Positions 1-6,700 of a DNA stretch of 10,082 bases are shown here, one piece after another. The number at the start of each line of letters is the position of its first letter. Positions within the stretch are counted from its first letter, which is position 1. The DNA is from Bacteroides sp. (lineage in GTDB: Bacteria; Bacteroidota; Bacteroidia; Bacteroidales; Bacteroidaceae): positions 1-10,082 of the forward strand of contig JASLIW010000015.1 in assembly GCA_030152865.1 (NCBI GenBank). Reading direction: 5' to 3'. The translations under genes and the position numbers were made by a program. The notes below the pieces were generated by a model. That model made no database searches. It saw only the letters and a list, made by a program, of their open reading frames with translations, and was not told the DNA's origin.

Positions 1-360
1 GCGCCCCACACCTGGTAGTTTGGTCAAGTCGCTGAGCTTTTCGGGCACCTCACTATTAAAATCTTGCACCAGCATCTGAGCCATGCCCACCAAGTGCTTG
101 GACTTGTTCTTGGGAAAGGTTATACTTTTAATATAGTCAAAAACCACTTCAGGAGTGGTGTTGGCTAGTGCTTCTGGAGTAGGGAAGTCTCTAAAAAGTG
201 CAGGAGTAGTTAGGTTTACTCGCTTATCTGTGCATTGTGCCGATAAAATCACAGCTACCAATAGCTCATAGGGGTTGCTGTAGTCTAGCTCTGTTTCGGC
301 TACAGGCTTGTTTTCGAGGAACCAGTCAATTACGTGTTTGTATCTCTCTTTTTTTGTCAT
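1..360 (-). CDS. nth: Endonuclease III, 5' part (cut by window edge)
   Basis: This is a DNA glycosylase/AP lyase of the HhH-GPD family, which removes oxidised pyrimidines in base excision repair. The minus-strand reading frame opens with ATG at 360 and stays open to base 1, giving 120 residues (the E. coli enzyme has about 211). The family signature is clear: residues 29-49 contain NPYELLVAVILSAQCTDKRV, matching the N-terminal core helices, and residues 115-120 (LPGVGR) begin the helix-hairpin-helix. The window ends immediately before the expected catalytic lysine, so that lysine, the catalytic aspartate and the 4Fe-4S cysteines cannot be checked. The gene lies downstream of pheS on the same strand, but an intrinsic terminator separates them, so it probably has its own promoter. 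No TAnnTTTG element is visible in its upstream gap. Confidence 0.93.
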   Translation of the reverse strand, partial: MTKKERYKHVIDWFLENKPVAETELDYSNPYELLVAVILSAQCTDKRVNLTTPALFRDFPTPEALANTTPEVVFDYIKSITFPKNKSKHLVGMAQMLVQDFNSEVPEKLSDLTKLPGVGR

Positions 361-388
361 GTTATCACAAGGATTAAGTCATATACTC

Positions 389-407
389 AGCTAGCAATAA
401 TCTAGCT
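389..407. repeat. Inverted repeat AGCTAG-N7-CTAGCT upstream of nth
   Basis: Perfect 6-bp arms at 389-394 and 402-407 flank a 7-nt spacer, centred about 38 bp upstream of the nth ATG. It could be a protein-binding dyad or a hairpin in an nth leader. It has no T-tract, so it is not a terminator. Function is unknown. Confidence 0.4.
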
Positions 408-420
408 ATATAGATAAAGG

Positions 421-443
421 TTTAAACAGAGATATTGTTTAAA
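421..443. repeat. Inverted repeat TTTAAACA-N7-TGTTTAAA upstream of nth
   Basis: Perfect 8-bp arms at 421-428 and 436-443 flank a 7-nt spacer, centred about 72 bp upstream of the nth ATG. The stem is almost wholly A/T and no U-tract follows on either strand, which argues against a terminator and leaves an operator-type dyad as the likelier reading. Its centre is 34 bp from that of the neighbouring dyad. Confidence 0.45.
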
Positions 444-467
444 AAGGGAGAAGAATAGGGCTTAGAT

Positions 468-500
468 AAAAAAAGAGGCTGCCATTCAGACAACCTCTTT
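468..500 (-). terminator. Intrinsic terminator of pheS
   Basis: Read on the minus strand, the arms at 500-491 and 481-472 pair as a 10-bp stem (AAAGAGGTTG with CAGCCTCTTT, one G-U pair). They close a 9-nt loop, and a run of seven T follows at 474-468. The stem begins 12 bases after the pheS stop codon, the usual position for a Rho-independent terminator. Confidence 0.88.
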
Positions 501-511
501 GCTTTTATGTT

Positions 512-1531
512 TTAGTGTGCCGATTCGAACTCTTTCAAGAAACGAGTGTCGTTTTCGGAGAAGAGTCGTAAGTCGCTCACTTGGTACTTTAAGTTGGTAA
601 TTCGCTCGATACCCATACCTAGGGCAAAACCACTGTATTCGTTGCTGTCGATGCCATTGGATTCCAAAACATTGGGATCTACCATACCACAACCCAAAAT
701 CTCTACCCAACCTGTGTTCTTGCAGAAGGGGCAACCCTTGCCACCACAGATGTTGCAGCTGATGTCCATCTCTGCACTAGGCTCTGTAAAGGGGAAGTAA
801 GAAGGACGAAGTCTGATTTTGGTCTCTTCGCCAAATAGCTCTTGCGCAAAGTGGAGTAGGAGCTGACGTAGATCGGCAAAAGACACGTTCTTATCGATAT
901 AAAGGGCTTCCAACTGGTGGAAGAAACAGTGTGCACGATAGCTAATGGCCTCATTTCTGTACACTCTACCTGGGCAGATGATACGAATGGGTGGTTTGCT
1001 GTGGTCCATCACACGTGTTTGTACCGAAGAGGTGTGGGTACGTAGCACCACATCTGGATTGGCTTCTATAAAGAAGGTATCCTGCATATCACGTGCAGGG
1101 TGATCCTCCGCAAAGTTGAGTGAAGAGAACACATGCCAGTCATCCTCGATTTCTGGACCTTCGGCTATGCTAAATCCCAAACGGGTGAAAATGTCAATAA
1201 TTTCATTTTTTACCAGGGTGATGGGGTGGCGTGTACCTAGTTCAATAGGATAAGGTGTACGAGTCAAGTCCAGACCTTCTGAGTCTGTATCCTGTGTCTC
1301 GTAGGCTGCTTTGAGCTGGTTGATCTGCTCTTGAGCCTTGTTCTTGAGCTCATTGAGTTTCATACCCACCTCTTTTTTCATCTCCTTAGGTACTTCCCTC
1401 AAGTCTTTCATGAGCTGAGGAATAGTCCCTTTTTTGCTTAAATATTTAATACGTAAAGCTTCAATCTCTTCTGCACTCGAAGCTTTTAGCGCTTCAACCT
1501 CTTTGAGAAGCTGTTCTATTTTAGCTATCAT
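512..1531 (-). CDS. pheS: Phenylalanine-tRNA ligase alpha subunit
   Basis: This is the catalytic subunit of the cytoplasmic alpha2-beta2 enzyme that charges tRNA-Phe with phenylalanine using ATP. The protein has 339 residues, a normal family length. Residues 1 to about 80 form the charged, heptad-like coiled coil that contacts tRNA in this family. The class II catalytic core follows: motif 1 begins near residue 102 (HPITLVKNEI), motif 2 is at 187-206 (PGRVYRNE through CFFHQ), the conserved RPSYFPFTEPSAE lies at 242-254, and motif 3 is GFALGMGIER at 301-310. A four-cysteine cluster (C259, C262, C267, C270; spacing C-x2-C-x4-C-x2-C) sits between the RPSYFPF block and GCGMVDP and resembles a zinc-binding knuckle. 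The ATG at 1531 gives the correct N-terminus. The promoter and terminator are both recognisable, so the gene appears to be monocistronic; pheT is not in the window. Confidence 0.97.
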   Translation of the reverse strand: MIAKIEQLLKEVEALKASSAEEIEALRIKYLSKKGTIPQLMKDLREVPKEMKKEVGMKLNELKNKAQEQINQLKAAYETQDTDSEGLDLTRTPYPIELGTRHPITLVKNEIIDIFTRLGFSIAEGPEIEDDWHVFSSLNFAEDHPARDMQDTFFIEANPDVVLRTHTSSVQTRVMDHSKPPIRIICPGRVYRNEAISYRAHCFFHQLEALYIDKNVSFADLRQLLLHFAQELFGEETKIRLRPSYFPFTEPSAEMDISCNICGGKGCPFCKNTGWVEILGCGMVDPNVLESNGIDSNEYSGFALGMGIERITNLKYQVSDLRLFSENDTRFLKEFESAH

Positions 1532-1567
1532 ATTTTTGTGTTCTAATTATTTTTCTTTTCGTAAATG

Positions 1568-1575
1568 CAAATATA
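1568..1575 (-). promoter_or_regulatory. Promoter -7 element of pheS
   Basis: The minus strand reads TATATTTG, an exact match to the Bacteroidota sigma-ABfr -7 consensus TAnnTTTG. Transcription would begin near 1561, leaving a leader of about 30 nt. The -33 element is weak: no TTTG lies at the usual 19-21-nt spacing. Confidence 0.7.
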
Positions 1576-1604
1576 CAATTTTATATACGATTTTATGGAA
1601 AAAG

Positions 1605-1629
1605 ACTTACTTTTCTGCCTCAAATCTCC
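1605..1629. repeat. Motif pair copy A (ACTTACTTTT and CCTCAAATCTCC)
   Basis: ACTTACTTTT occupies 1605-1614 and CCTCAAATCTCC occupies 1618-1629. Both strings recur exactly in the intergenic region after the regulator gene, at 3550-3559 and 3532-3543, in the opposite order. Function is unknown; they may be binding sites or remnants of a duplicated segment. Confidence 0.4.
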
Positions 1630-1743
1630 AGCGCTGCTATTTTTTATGTTTTTTTCTTGTGAGCAGGTGTGGGCTTGCTAGAGGGCTGTGGTAGAGGCTT
1701 TGAATGGGTCCCTGACAGAAGCTTGCTCGGGTCCTGATGTAAG

Positions 1744-1759
1744 GAGCTTGTGAGCTTGT
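1744..1759. repeat. Tandem repeat of GAGCTTGT (two copies)
   Basis: Two exact adjacent copies occupy 1744-1751 and 1752-1759. A further AGCTTG lies at 1720-1725, following a GGGTCC at 1706; a second GGGTCC at 1729 precedes the tandem pair. This suggests a degenerate repeat unit of about 23 nt. Confidence 0.5.
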
Positions 1760-1778
1760 ACAAAAAGATTTGTGCAAG
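1755..1778 (+). repeat. Hairpin CTTGTACAAA/TTTGTGCAAG with AAGA loop
   Basis: The arms at 1755-1764 and 1769-1778 form a 10-bp stem with one U-G wobble in plus-strand RNA, closing a 4-nt AAGA loop. A further GGGTC (1729-1733) and GACCC (1778-1782) can pair outside it. No U-tract follows directly, so it is not a canonical terminator. It lies upstream of the predicted regulator transcription start and so would not be part of that mRNA leader. Confidence 0.45.
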
Positions 1779-1846
1779 ACCCCAGCATTTTGAGGCTTGG
1801 AGCCGTTAGCTCTTTCGTTTTTCTCTCAAGTCTGTTATTTTTTTTA

Positions 1847-1854
1847 TATCTTTG
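1847..1854 (+). promoter_or_regulatory. Promoter -7 element of the regulator gene
   Basis: TATCTTTG matches TAnnTTTG exactly. Transcription would begin near 1861, leaving a very short leader of roughly 20 nt before the ATG at 1880. No clear TTTG -33 element is present at the right spacing, so basal expression may be low. Confidence 0.6.
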
Positions 1855-1879
1855 AAATGCGTAAAAATTGCGATGTTTG

Positions 1880-3505
1880 ATGAATAAATATATCCTCCTT
1901 CTAATCGGTTTCTTTTTATCTGCTAGCATTCAGGCACAAACCAAGCTGGATTCGCTTCTGCAGGTGCTCGATCAAGTAGTAGAGCAGCGGCACACTTATG
2001 CTGAGCAGAAAGAAAAGGCGCTAGAAGGCCTTAAAAATCAGCTTCAGGCGGCGGGCTCCTTAGAGCAGCAGTTTCAGATATTGGGTAAGGAGTTTGATGA
2101 ATACAGCAGCTACCAAACCGATTCTGCCTATGCCGTAGTGGCTCAGCGTATGGCGGTGGCTCATCAGCTCGATACGCCTCAGGTGCTGGCCGAAGCCTAT
2201 ATGAACTTAGCAGAGGTGTACCGTACCACAGGCTTGTATAAGGAGACCTTAGAGGTGTTGGAGCAGGTGAGCCACAAAGGCTGGAGCAGCTACGACTTAG
2301 CCTACTACTACCACCTCCATCACTCGCTCTATATGCTTATGGCCGATTATGCAGTGCTGGATGCCGATAAAAAAGAATACAACAGACTCCTTTTCGACTA
2401 TAAAGATTCCTTATTGCAGGTCTTAGAGCCCCAAAGTCTGAGCTATGCCTTGGTAGAGAGCTCCTATTATACCATGCAGGGAGAGTTTCAAGAGGCACTT
2501 GACAAGGCTCAGGCTGCTTATGAAGAGTACGGTGGAGATTCTCCTCTGATTAATTTCACCCTCGCCGAGATCTACCACTACCTGGGGGATCGGCAGCAGG
2601 AGAAGACCTTTTTGGCTGCATCGGCCATCGGTGACTTAAAGAACAGTGTCAAGGAGTACCTCTCCTTGCACCGACTCGCCACCTTACTCTATGAAGATGG
2701 CGATCTGGACAGGGCTTACAACTACATGCGCTGTGCCTTAGAAGATGCGGTGTTTAGTAATTCACGCTTACGTACGCTGGAGGTGTCCAAGATGTTACCT
2801 TATATAAATAAGGCCTATGAGGCCAAGATGGAGCAGGAGCGTGATCGTCTAATTATCTCACTGAGTGTCACTACAATTCTCTTCTTTATCTTGTTTTTTA
2901 CGCTCTACTATATTTATAAGCAGGTGCGGCAGCTCTCGCTGAGCAAGGAGAAACAGCGGCAGATGAATGCCATGCTTCAAGCGAGTAATCAAGCCCTGAC
3001 TGCGGTCAATGACAGACTTACAGAGGCTGATCACGTGAAGGAGGAGTACATCAGCTACCTCTTTAGTATGTGTTCCAACTACATCAGTAAGCTGGAGGAT
3101 TTTCGTTTGCATGTCAAGCGCAACTTACAGACCAATCGGGTCAAACAGCTCGAAAAAATGGTGGATACCTCCAATTTGGTGGCCGATGAGCTCAAGGAGT
3201 TTTTTGCCAGCTTTGATGCTATTTTCTTGAAAATCTACCCCAGTTTTGTCGAGGAGTTTAATGAGCTCATGACGGATGAAGGAAAGATAACTCCCAAAAA
3301 AGGAGATTTGCTCACCCCCGAGTTGCGTATCTTTGCCTTGGTGCGTTTGGGTATCTCCGATAGTGTAAAGATTGCTGAGTTTTTGCATTACTCCCCCCAG
3401 ACAATTTACAACTACCGCCTCAAAATTCGAAACAAAGCCAAGTGCTCCAAAGAGGAGTTTTTGGAACGCATTTCTGAGATCGGAGCCCTCAATAAAGAGC
3501 TATAA
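1880..3505 (+). CDS. susR: SusR-like membrane-spanning regulator (TPR sensor, DUF6377-type HTH)
   Basis: This is a probable single-polypeptide transcription activator of the adjacent sus operon. I chose the ATG at 1880 (541 residues) over the in-frame TTG at 1868 because it starts directly at a good signal peptide (residues 1-20, ending SIQAQ). Residues 21 to about 320 are helical with TPR-like repeats (for example AEAYMNLAEVYRTTGLYKETL at 104-124, split here only by context, and an EDGDLDRAYNYMRCAL stretch near 272) and should lie in the periplasm. A hydrophobic helix follows at about 325-346, then a cytoplasmic coiled coil at about 350-385. The C-terminal domain ends in a helix-turn-helix at about 480-520 (ELRIFALVRLGI, then KIAEFL and TIYNYRLKIRNKA). 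This layout is that of DUF6377 proteins and of the Bacteroides SusR model, in which a periplasmic sugar signal controls a cytoplasmic DNA-binding domain. There is no histidine kinase or receiver domain. The susR name rests on architecture and position. Confidence 0.82.
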   Translation: MNKYILLLIGFFLSASIQAQTKLDSLLQVLDQVVEQRHTYAEQKEKALEGLKNQLQAAGSLEQQFQILGKEFDEYSSYQTDSAYAVVAQRMAVAHQLDTPQVLAEAYMNLAEVYRTTGLYKETLEVLEQVSHKGWSSYDLAYYYHLHHSLYMLMADYAVLDADKKEYNRLLFDYKDSLLQVLEPQSLSYALVESSYYTMQGEFQEALDKAQAAYEEYGGDSPLINFTLAEIYHYLGDRQQEKTFLAASAIGDLKNSVKEYLSLHRLATLLYEDGDLDRAYNYMRCALEDAVFSNSRLRTLEVSKMLPYINKAYEAKMEQERDRLIISLSVTTILFFILFFTLYYIYKQVRQLSLSKEKQRQMNAMLQASNQALTAVNDRLTEADHVKEEYISYLFSMCSNYISKLEDFRLHVKRNLQTNRVKQLEKMVDTSNLVADELKEFFASFDAIFLKIYPSFVEEFNELMTDEGKITPKKGDLLTPELRIFALVRLGISDSVKIAEFLHYSPQTIYNYRLKIRNKAKCSKEEFLERISEIGALNKEL

Positions 3506-3531
3506 AAGGGCGGAATTTGGCCTTAAATCCT

Positions 3532-3559
3532 CCTCAAATCTCCCTAAAAACTTACTTTT
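3532..3559. repeat. Motif pair copy B (CCTCAAATCTCC and ACTTACTTTT)
   Basis: CCTCAAATCTCC occupies 3532-3543 and ACTTACTTTT occupies 3550-3559, between the regulator stop and the susC promoter. Both are exact copies of strings at 1618-1629 and 1605-1614. A third ACTTACTTT lies at 3616-3624, inside the dyad next to the susC promoter. Confidence 0.4.
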
Positions 3560-3576
3560 TTATAATCTTTATATTG

Positions 3577-3597
3577 TCTAATATCCTTATAATTAGA
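3577..3597. repeat. Inverted repeat TCTAAT-N9-ATTAGA upstream of susC
   Basis: Perfect 6-bp arms at 3577-3582 and 3592-3597 surround a 9-nt spacer. The dyad centre is about 90 bp upstream of the predicted susC transcription start, a plausible distal activator site. The region is AT-rich, so chance is not excluded. Confidence 0.35.
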
Positions 3598-3609
3598 TAG
3601 ATAGGTATT

Positions 3610-3633
3610 TAAAGAACTTACTTTAAGTCTTTA
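3610..3633. promoter_or_regulatory. Candidate operator dyad next to the susC promoter
   Basis: The arms ACTTA (3616-3620) and TAAGT (3624-3628) flank CTT. Outside them TAAAG (3610-3614) pairs with CTTTA (3629-3633) if A3615 is unpaired. The dyad ends 5 bp before the proposed -33 element and is centred about 55 bp upstream of the transcription start, the classic location for an activator. Binding by the upstream regulator is inferred from position only. Confidence 0.5.
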
Positions 3634-3638
3634 CTAGG

Positions 3639-3671
3639 TCTGTACATTCTCCTTATTATCTTGTAGCTTTG
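3639..3671 (+). promoter_or_regulatory. susC operon promoter
   Basis: TCTG (3639-3642, one mismatch to the -33 TTTG) is separated by 21 nt from TAGCTTTG (3664-3671), an exact match to the Bacteroidota -7 consensus TAnnTTTG. Transcription would start near 3677. The imperfect -33 element fits a promoter that needs an activator. Confidence 0.78.
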
Positions 3672-3676
3672 TTAGT

Positions 3677-3777
3677 AGAGATAGTAGAAGTGTCGGCACA
3701 CATAAATAGAAGAGGTGTTGCTGCTTACTACCGTCTTAAGTTAAAGAATTTGTAAACTTTATAATACCCTGAAAACT
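3677..3777 (+). other. Leader (5' UTR) of the susC operon
   Basis: About 100 nt separate the predicted transcription start from the susC ATG. It holds two TAGTAGA copies at its edge (3673-3679, 3682-3688), a small hairpin GTGT-CGGC-ACAC near 3692-3703, and a possible outer stem joining GTAGAAG (3684-3690) to CTT and CTAC (3724-3731, one bulged A). The last 40 nt are AT-rich and probably unstructured. No known riboswitch is recognisable and there is no Shine-Dalgarno sequence. Confidence 0.4.
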
Positions 3778-6700
3778 ATGAGTTATACGCGTCAAGTGTA
3801 CTGGCTTAAAACGAGTCTACTTATCTTGTTTAGTTTTATAGCCTGTATCCAACTGTCTGCACAAAACTCGAATCACATCCAAGTGAGTGGTTCTGTGCAA
3901 GACTCTTTTGGCCCCATTGCTGGTGCCAATATCGTAATCAAAGGAACCACAGATGGAACCACTTCCGATTTTGACGGAAACTTCTCTCTACGTGCTCCTG
4001 AAAATGCAATTATCCAAATTACTTTTGTGGGCTACAAGGCCCAAGAGTTTAAAGCAACGACTCAACCCGTTCGTATCTTCCTCCAAGACGATACCGAACT
4101 TCTGGATGAAGTTGTTGTAATAGGTTATGGTAGTGTTCGTAAGGAAGACCTCACAGGTGCTGTCACTGCCATTAAAGCCGATGAGGTGAATAGAGGTGCA
4201 ATCAATAGCCCTCAAGAACTAATCCAAGGTAAGGTGTCGGGTGTGTTTGTTCAACCTCCTACAGGACAGCCTGGTGGTGCTACCACACTTCGTATTCGTA
4301 GTGGAGCTTCGCTCAATGCCAGCAATGATCCGCTTATTGTGATTGATGGAGTGCCTGTGGCCAATGATGCTGCTCCAGGTATGGCCAACGGCTTGAGCAC
4401 CATCAACCCCAACGACATCGAGACCTTTACGGTGCTAAAAGATGCTTCGGCCACAGCTATTTATGGTTCGAGAGCCTCTAATGGTGTTATTATGATTACC
4501 ACCAAGAAGGGAAGCAAAGATCGCATCAAAGTAGCTTATAATGGAACATTTAGCTTAAATGATCCGTACAAAAAAATGAAAACGCTGAGTGCTGCTCAGT
4601 ATAGAGCACATGCTAAGGACGCTTTTCAAGATAGTCCGGCCAACTTAGAGTTGATCGATGACTACCTCAATCTTTTCCCAGAACAGCGTACAAACTGGCA
4701 AGATAAGATCTTCCGTACAGCTTTTGGTACAGATAATAACCTAAGTGTTTCGGGCACAACGCTCAATACTCCTTATCGTGTATCTGTAGGTTACAACAAC
4801 GAGGCTGGTACACTAAAAAGATCACAATATGAGCGTTATACGTTCAATGTAACAGCCAATCCTAAATTCTTTGATGAGCACCTGAGTGTTAACATCAACC
4901 TAAAAGGGGTGCTCAATAAAAACGACTTTGTAGATGGTGGTGTAGTGAGCGCTGCTGCTTTTTACGATCCCACTAAGCCTATATACAATAGCTCTGGTGC
5001 TTATAATGGCTATTGGAACTGGACCAAACCAGCTTCTGTAGAAGGCTCTGGTGCTACCAATGGTGAGGCTACAGTCAATCCACTCCAGATGCTTTACGAT
5101 CAGTTTGACGATGGTAAGACTAAGCGTAGTATTGGTAACATCCAGCTCGACTACAAATTACACCCACTACCTGATTTACGCTTCAACCTTAACTTAGGTT
5201 ATGACGTAGCTCGAGGTCGTGGAGATAAAGGACCGAATATTGGTTCGTACATGGCACACAAAGATGATTTGTTTAGAGGAGTGGGGCGTCGCTCACACTG
5301 GAGCAACTTCCGCCGAAATCAAATCTTAGAGTTTTATACCAGCTTTGATCGTGACATCAAAGAGATAGATAGCCGCATCAATGTGATGGCAGGTTACTCT
5401 TACCAGCACTTCTTCTACGAAGATTACACCAAAAACTACTCACCTGTAGTAGAAGGCTTTACAGCTAAGCTCGACGAGGCATGGCCCTTAAATGAAGCAG
5501 GCACAGAGTATATCCAAGAGGGTTCGTATGCACACCCCAGTGAAAACTACCTAGTTTCATTCTACGGTCGTTTCAACTACGTGTTCAAAAACCGTTACTT
5601 ACTTACAGGTACTGTACGTAGAGATGGTTCATCACGTTTCCACAAGGATCACCGCTGGGGCACATTTAGCTCGGTTGCAGCTGCATGGACACTGACCGAA
5701 GAGGCTTTCTTGAAAGAACAAGACATCCTGTCCAACTTAAAGCTTCGTGTGGGTTATGGTTCTACAGGTCAGCAAGATTTAGGTAGTGATTTCTATCCTT
5801 ATTTTGCGGCCTATAATGAGAGCTCTAACCAAGAGTCTATGTACCTAGGAGAGTACCTCTTAAAGCCAGGTAAGTTTAACCGTGACTTGAAATGGGAAAC
5901 AACAGATACTTACAACTTAGGTCTTGATTTTGGTTTTCTAAACAACCGCATCAACGGTTCGCTAGAGTATTACATGAAGAAGACCAAAGACCTGCTAGGG
6001 GTGGTAAACGTACCAGCAGGAACCAACTTTACCAACCGCTTGATTACCAACATTGGTAGAATGGAAAACAAGGGGGTAGAGTTCAACCTCAATGCACTAG
6101 CTCTACAGACGAAAGACTTTAGCTGGGATCTGGGTTTCAACCTGACTTGGAACAAGAGCAAAATTACGAAGCTCGTACAAGGCGACAATGCAAACTACCC
6201 CGGTATTGAAGTGGGTGGTGGCGGTCGTGGAACAGGCTCAAATGTGCAAAAGCACATGGTAGGCTATGCTCCATTTACCTTCAATCTGTTCCAGCAAGTG
6301 TACGATGAAAACGGTCATCCCATAGAGGGAGCTTTTGTCGATCGTAATGGTGACGGAGAGATTTCTGATGCAGATCGCTACTTAAGTAAGAGCCCCATGC
6401 CTAAAGTCTATTTAGGATTTAACTCGCTCTTCTCGTACAAGAATTGGGATTTAGGTTTCAACCTACGTGCCAATCTGGGCAATTACGCTTTCAATGACGT
6501 AGCAGCTACTAACTATACACTAGCCAATGTCTATGGTGGTCAGGGTTTCTTGACCAACATCCATGAGACTGCGCTCAAAACAGGCTTTACACAGACTATT
6601 TCTCCTGAGCAGAGTAAGTCAGACTATTTCTTAGAGAACGCTTCTTTCTTGAAGATGGACAACATCACCTTAGGGTATCGCTTTGATCAGCTCTTGGGAA

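Larger units (their letters stand above)
361..467. other. Intergenic region upstream of nth
   Basis: This AT-rich gap lies between the pheS terminator and the nth start. It contains no ORF. On the minus strand I find no TAnnTTTG -7 element, so the nth promoter is not identified. Two perfect inverted repeats, listed separately, sit at 389-407 and 421-443. Confidence 0.6.
1532..1879. other. Divergent intergenic region between pheS and the regulator
   Basis: These 348 bp contain no convincing gene. The left 90 bp are AT-rich and carry the pheS promoter. The stretch from about 1650 to 1815 is visibly richer in G and C and contains direct repeats (GGGTCC at 1706 and 1729; AGCTTG at 1720, 1745 and 1753), a 10-bp hairpin at 1755-1778 and a small hairpin at 1794-1804 (GGCT and AGCC arms). 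The right end holds the regulator's -7 element at 1847-1854. The repeat-rich centre is unexplained; it could be a decayed mobile element, an unrecognised small RNA or a regulatory region. Confidence 0.6.

Noticed and set aside
1706..1782. CRISPR-like or T-box-like interpretation of the repeats near pheS
   Set aside because: The repeats are short and degenerate with no regular spacer pattern. They lie upstream of the pheS promoter rather than in its leader, and the expected T-box elements are absent.
1868..1879. In-frame TTG start 12 nt before the chosen regulator ATG
   Set aside because: It would add only MRCL before a complete signal peptide and would lie within about 7 nt of the predicted transcription start.
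1678..1929. Minus-strand 83-codon reading frame across the regulator start and upstream region
   Set aside because: It runs antisense over the regulator promoter and signal-peptide codons, has no promoter, resembles no family I know, and reads through the repeat block; most likely a chance frame.
3506..3524. Possible terminator after the regulator gene
   Set aside because: AAGG-G-C and GCCTT can form only a 5-bp stem with a bulged G, and no T-tract follows. Read-through into susC cannot be excluded, but this is not a convincing terminator.
3778..4200. FecIR/ECF-sigma type signalling through SusC
   Set aside because: The N-terminus goes straight from signal peptide to the carboxypeptidase-like domain with no STN domain, and no sigma/anti-sigma genes are adjacent.
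3988..6188. Several minus-strand frames of 67-75 codons inside susC
   Set aside because: They lie wholly within a well-supported coding gene on the opposite strand, lack promoters and show no recognisable domains.
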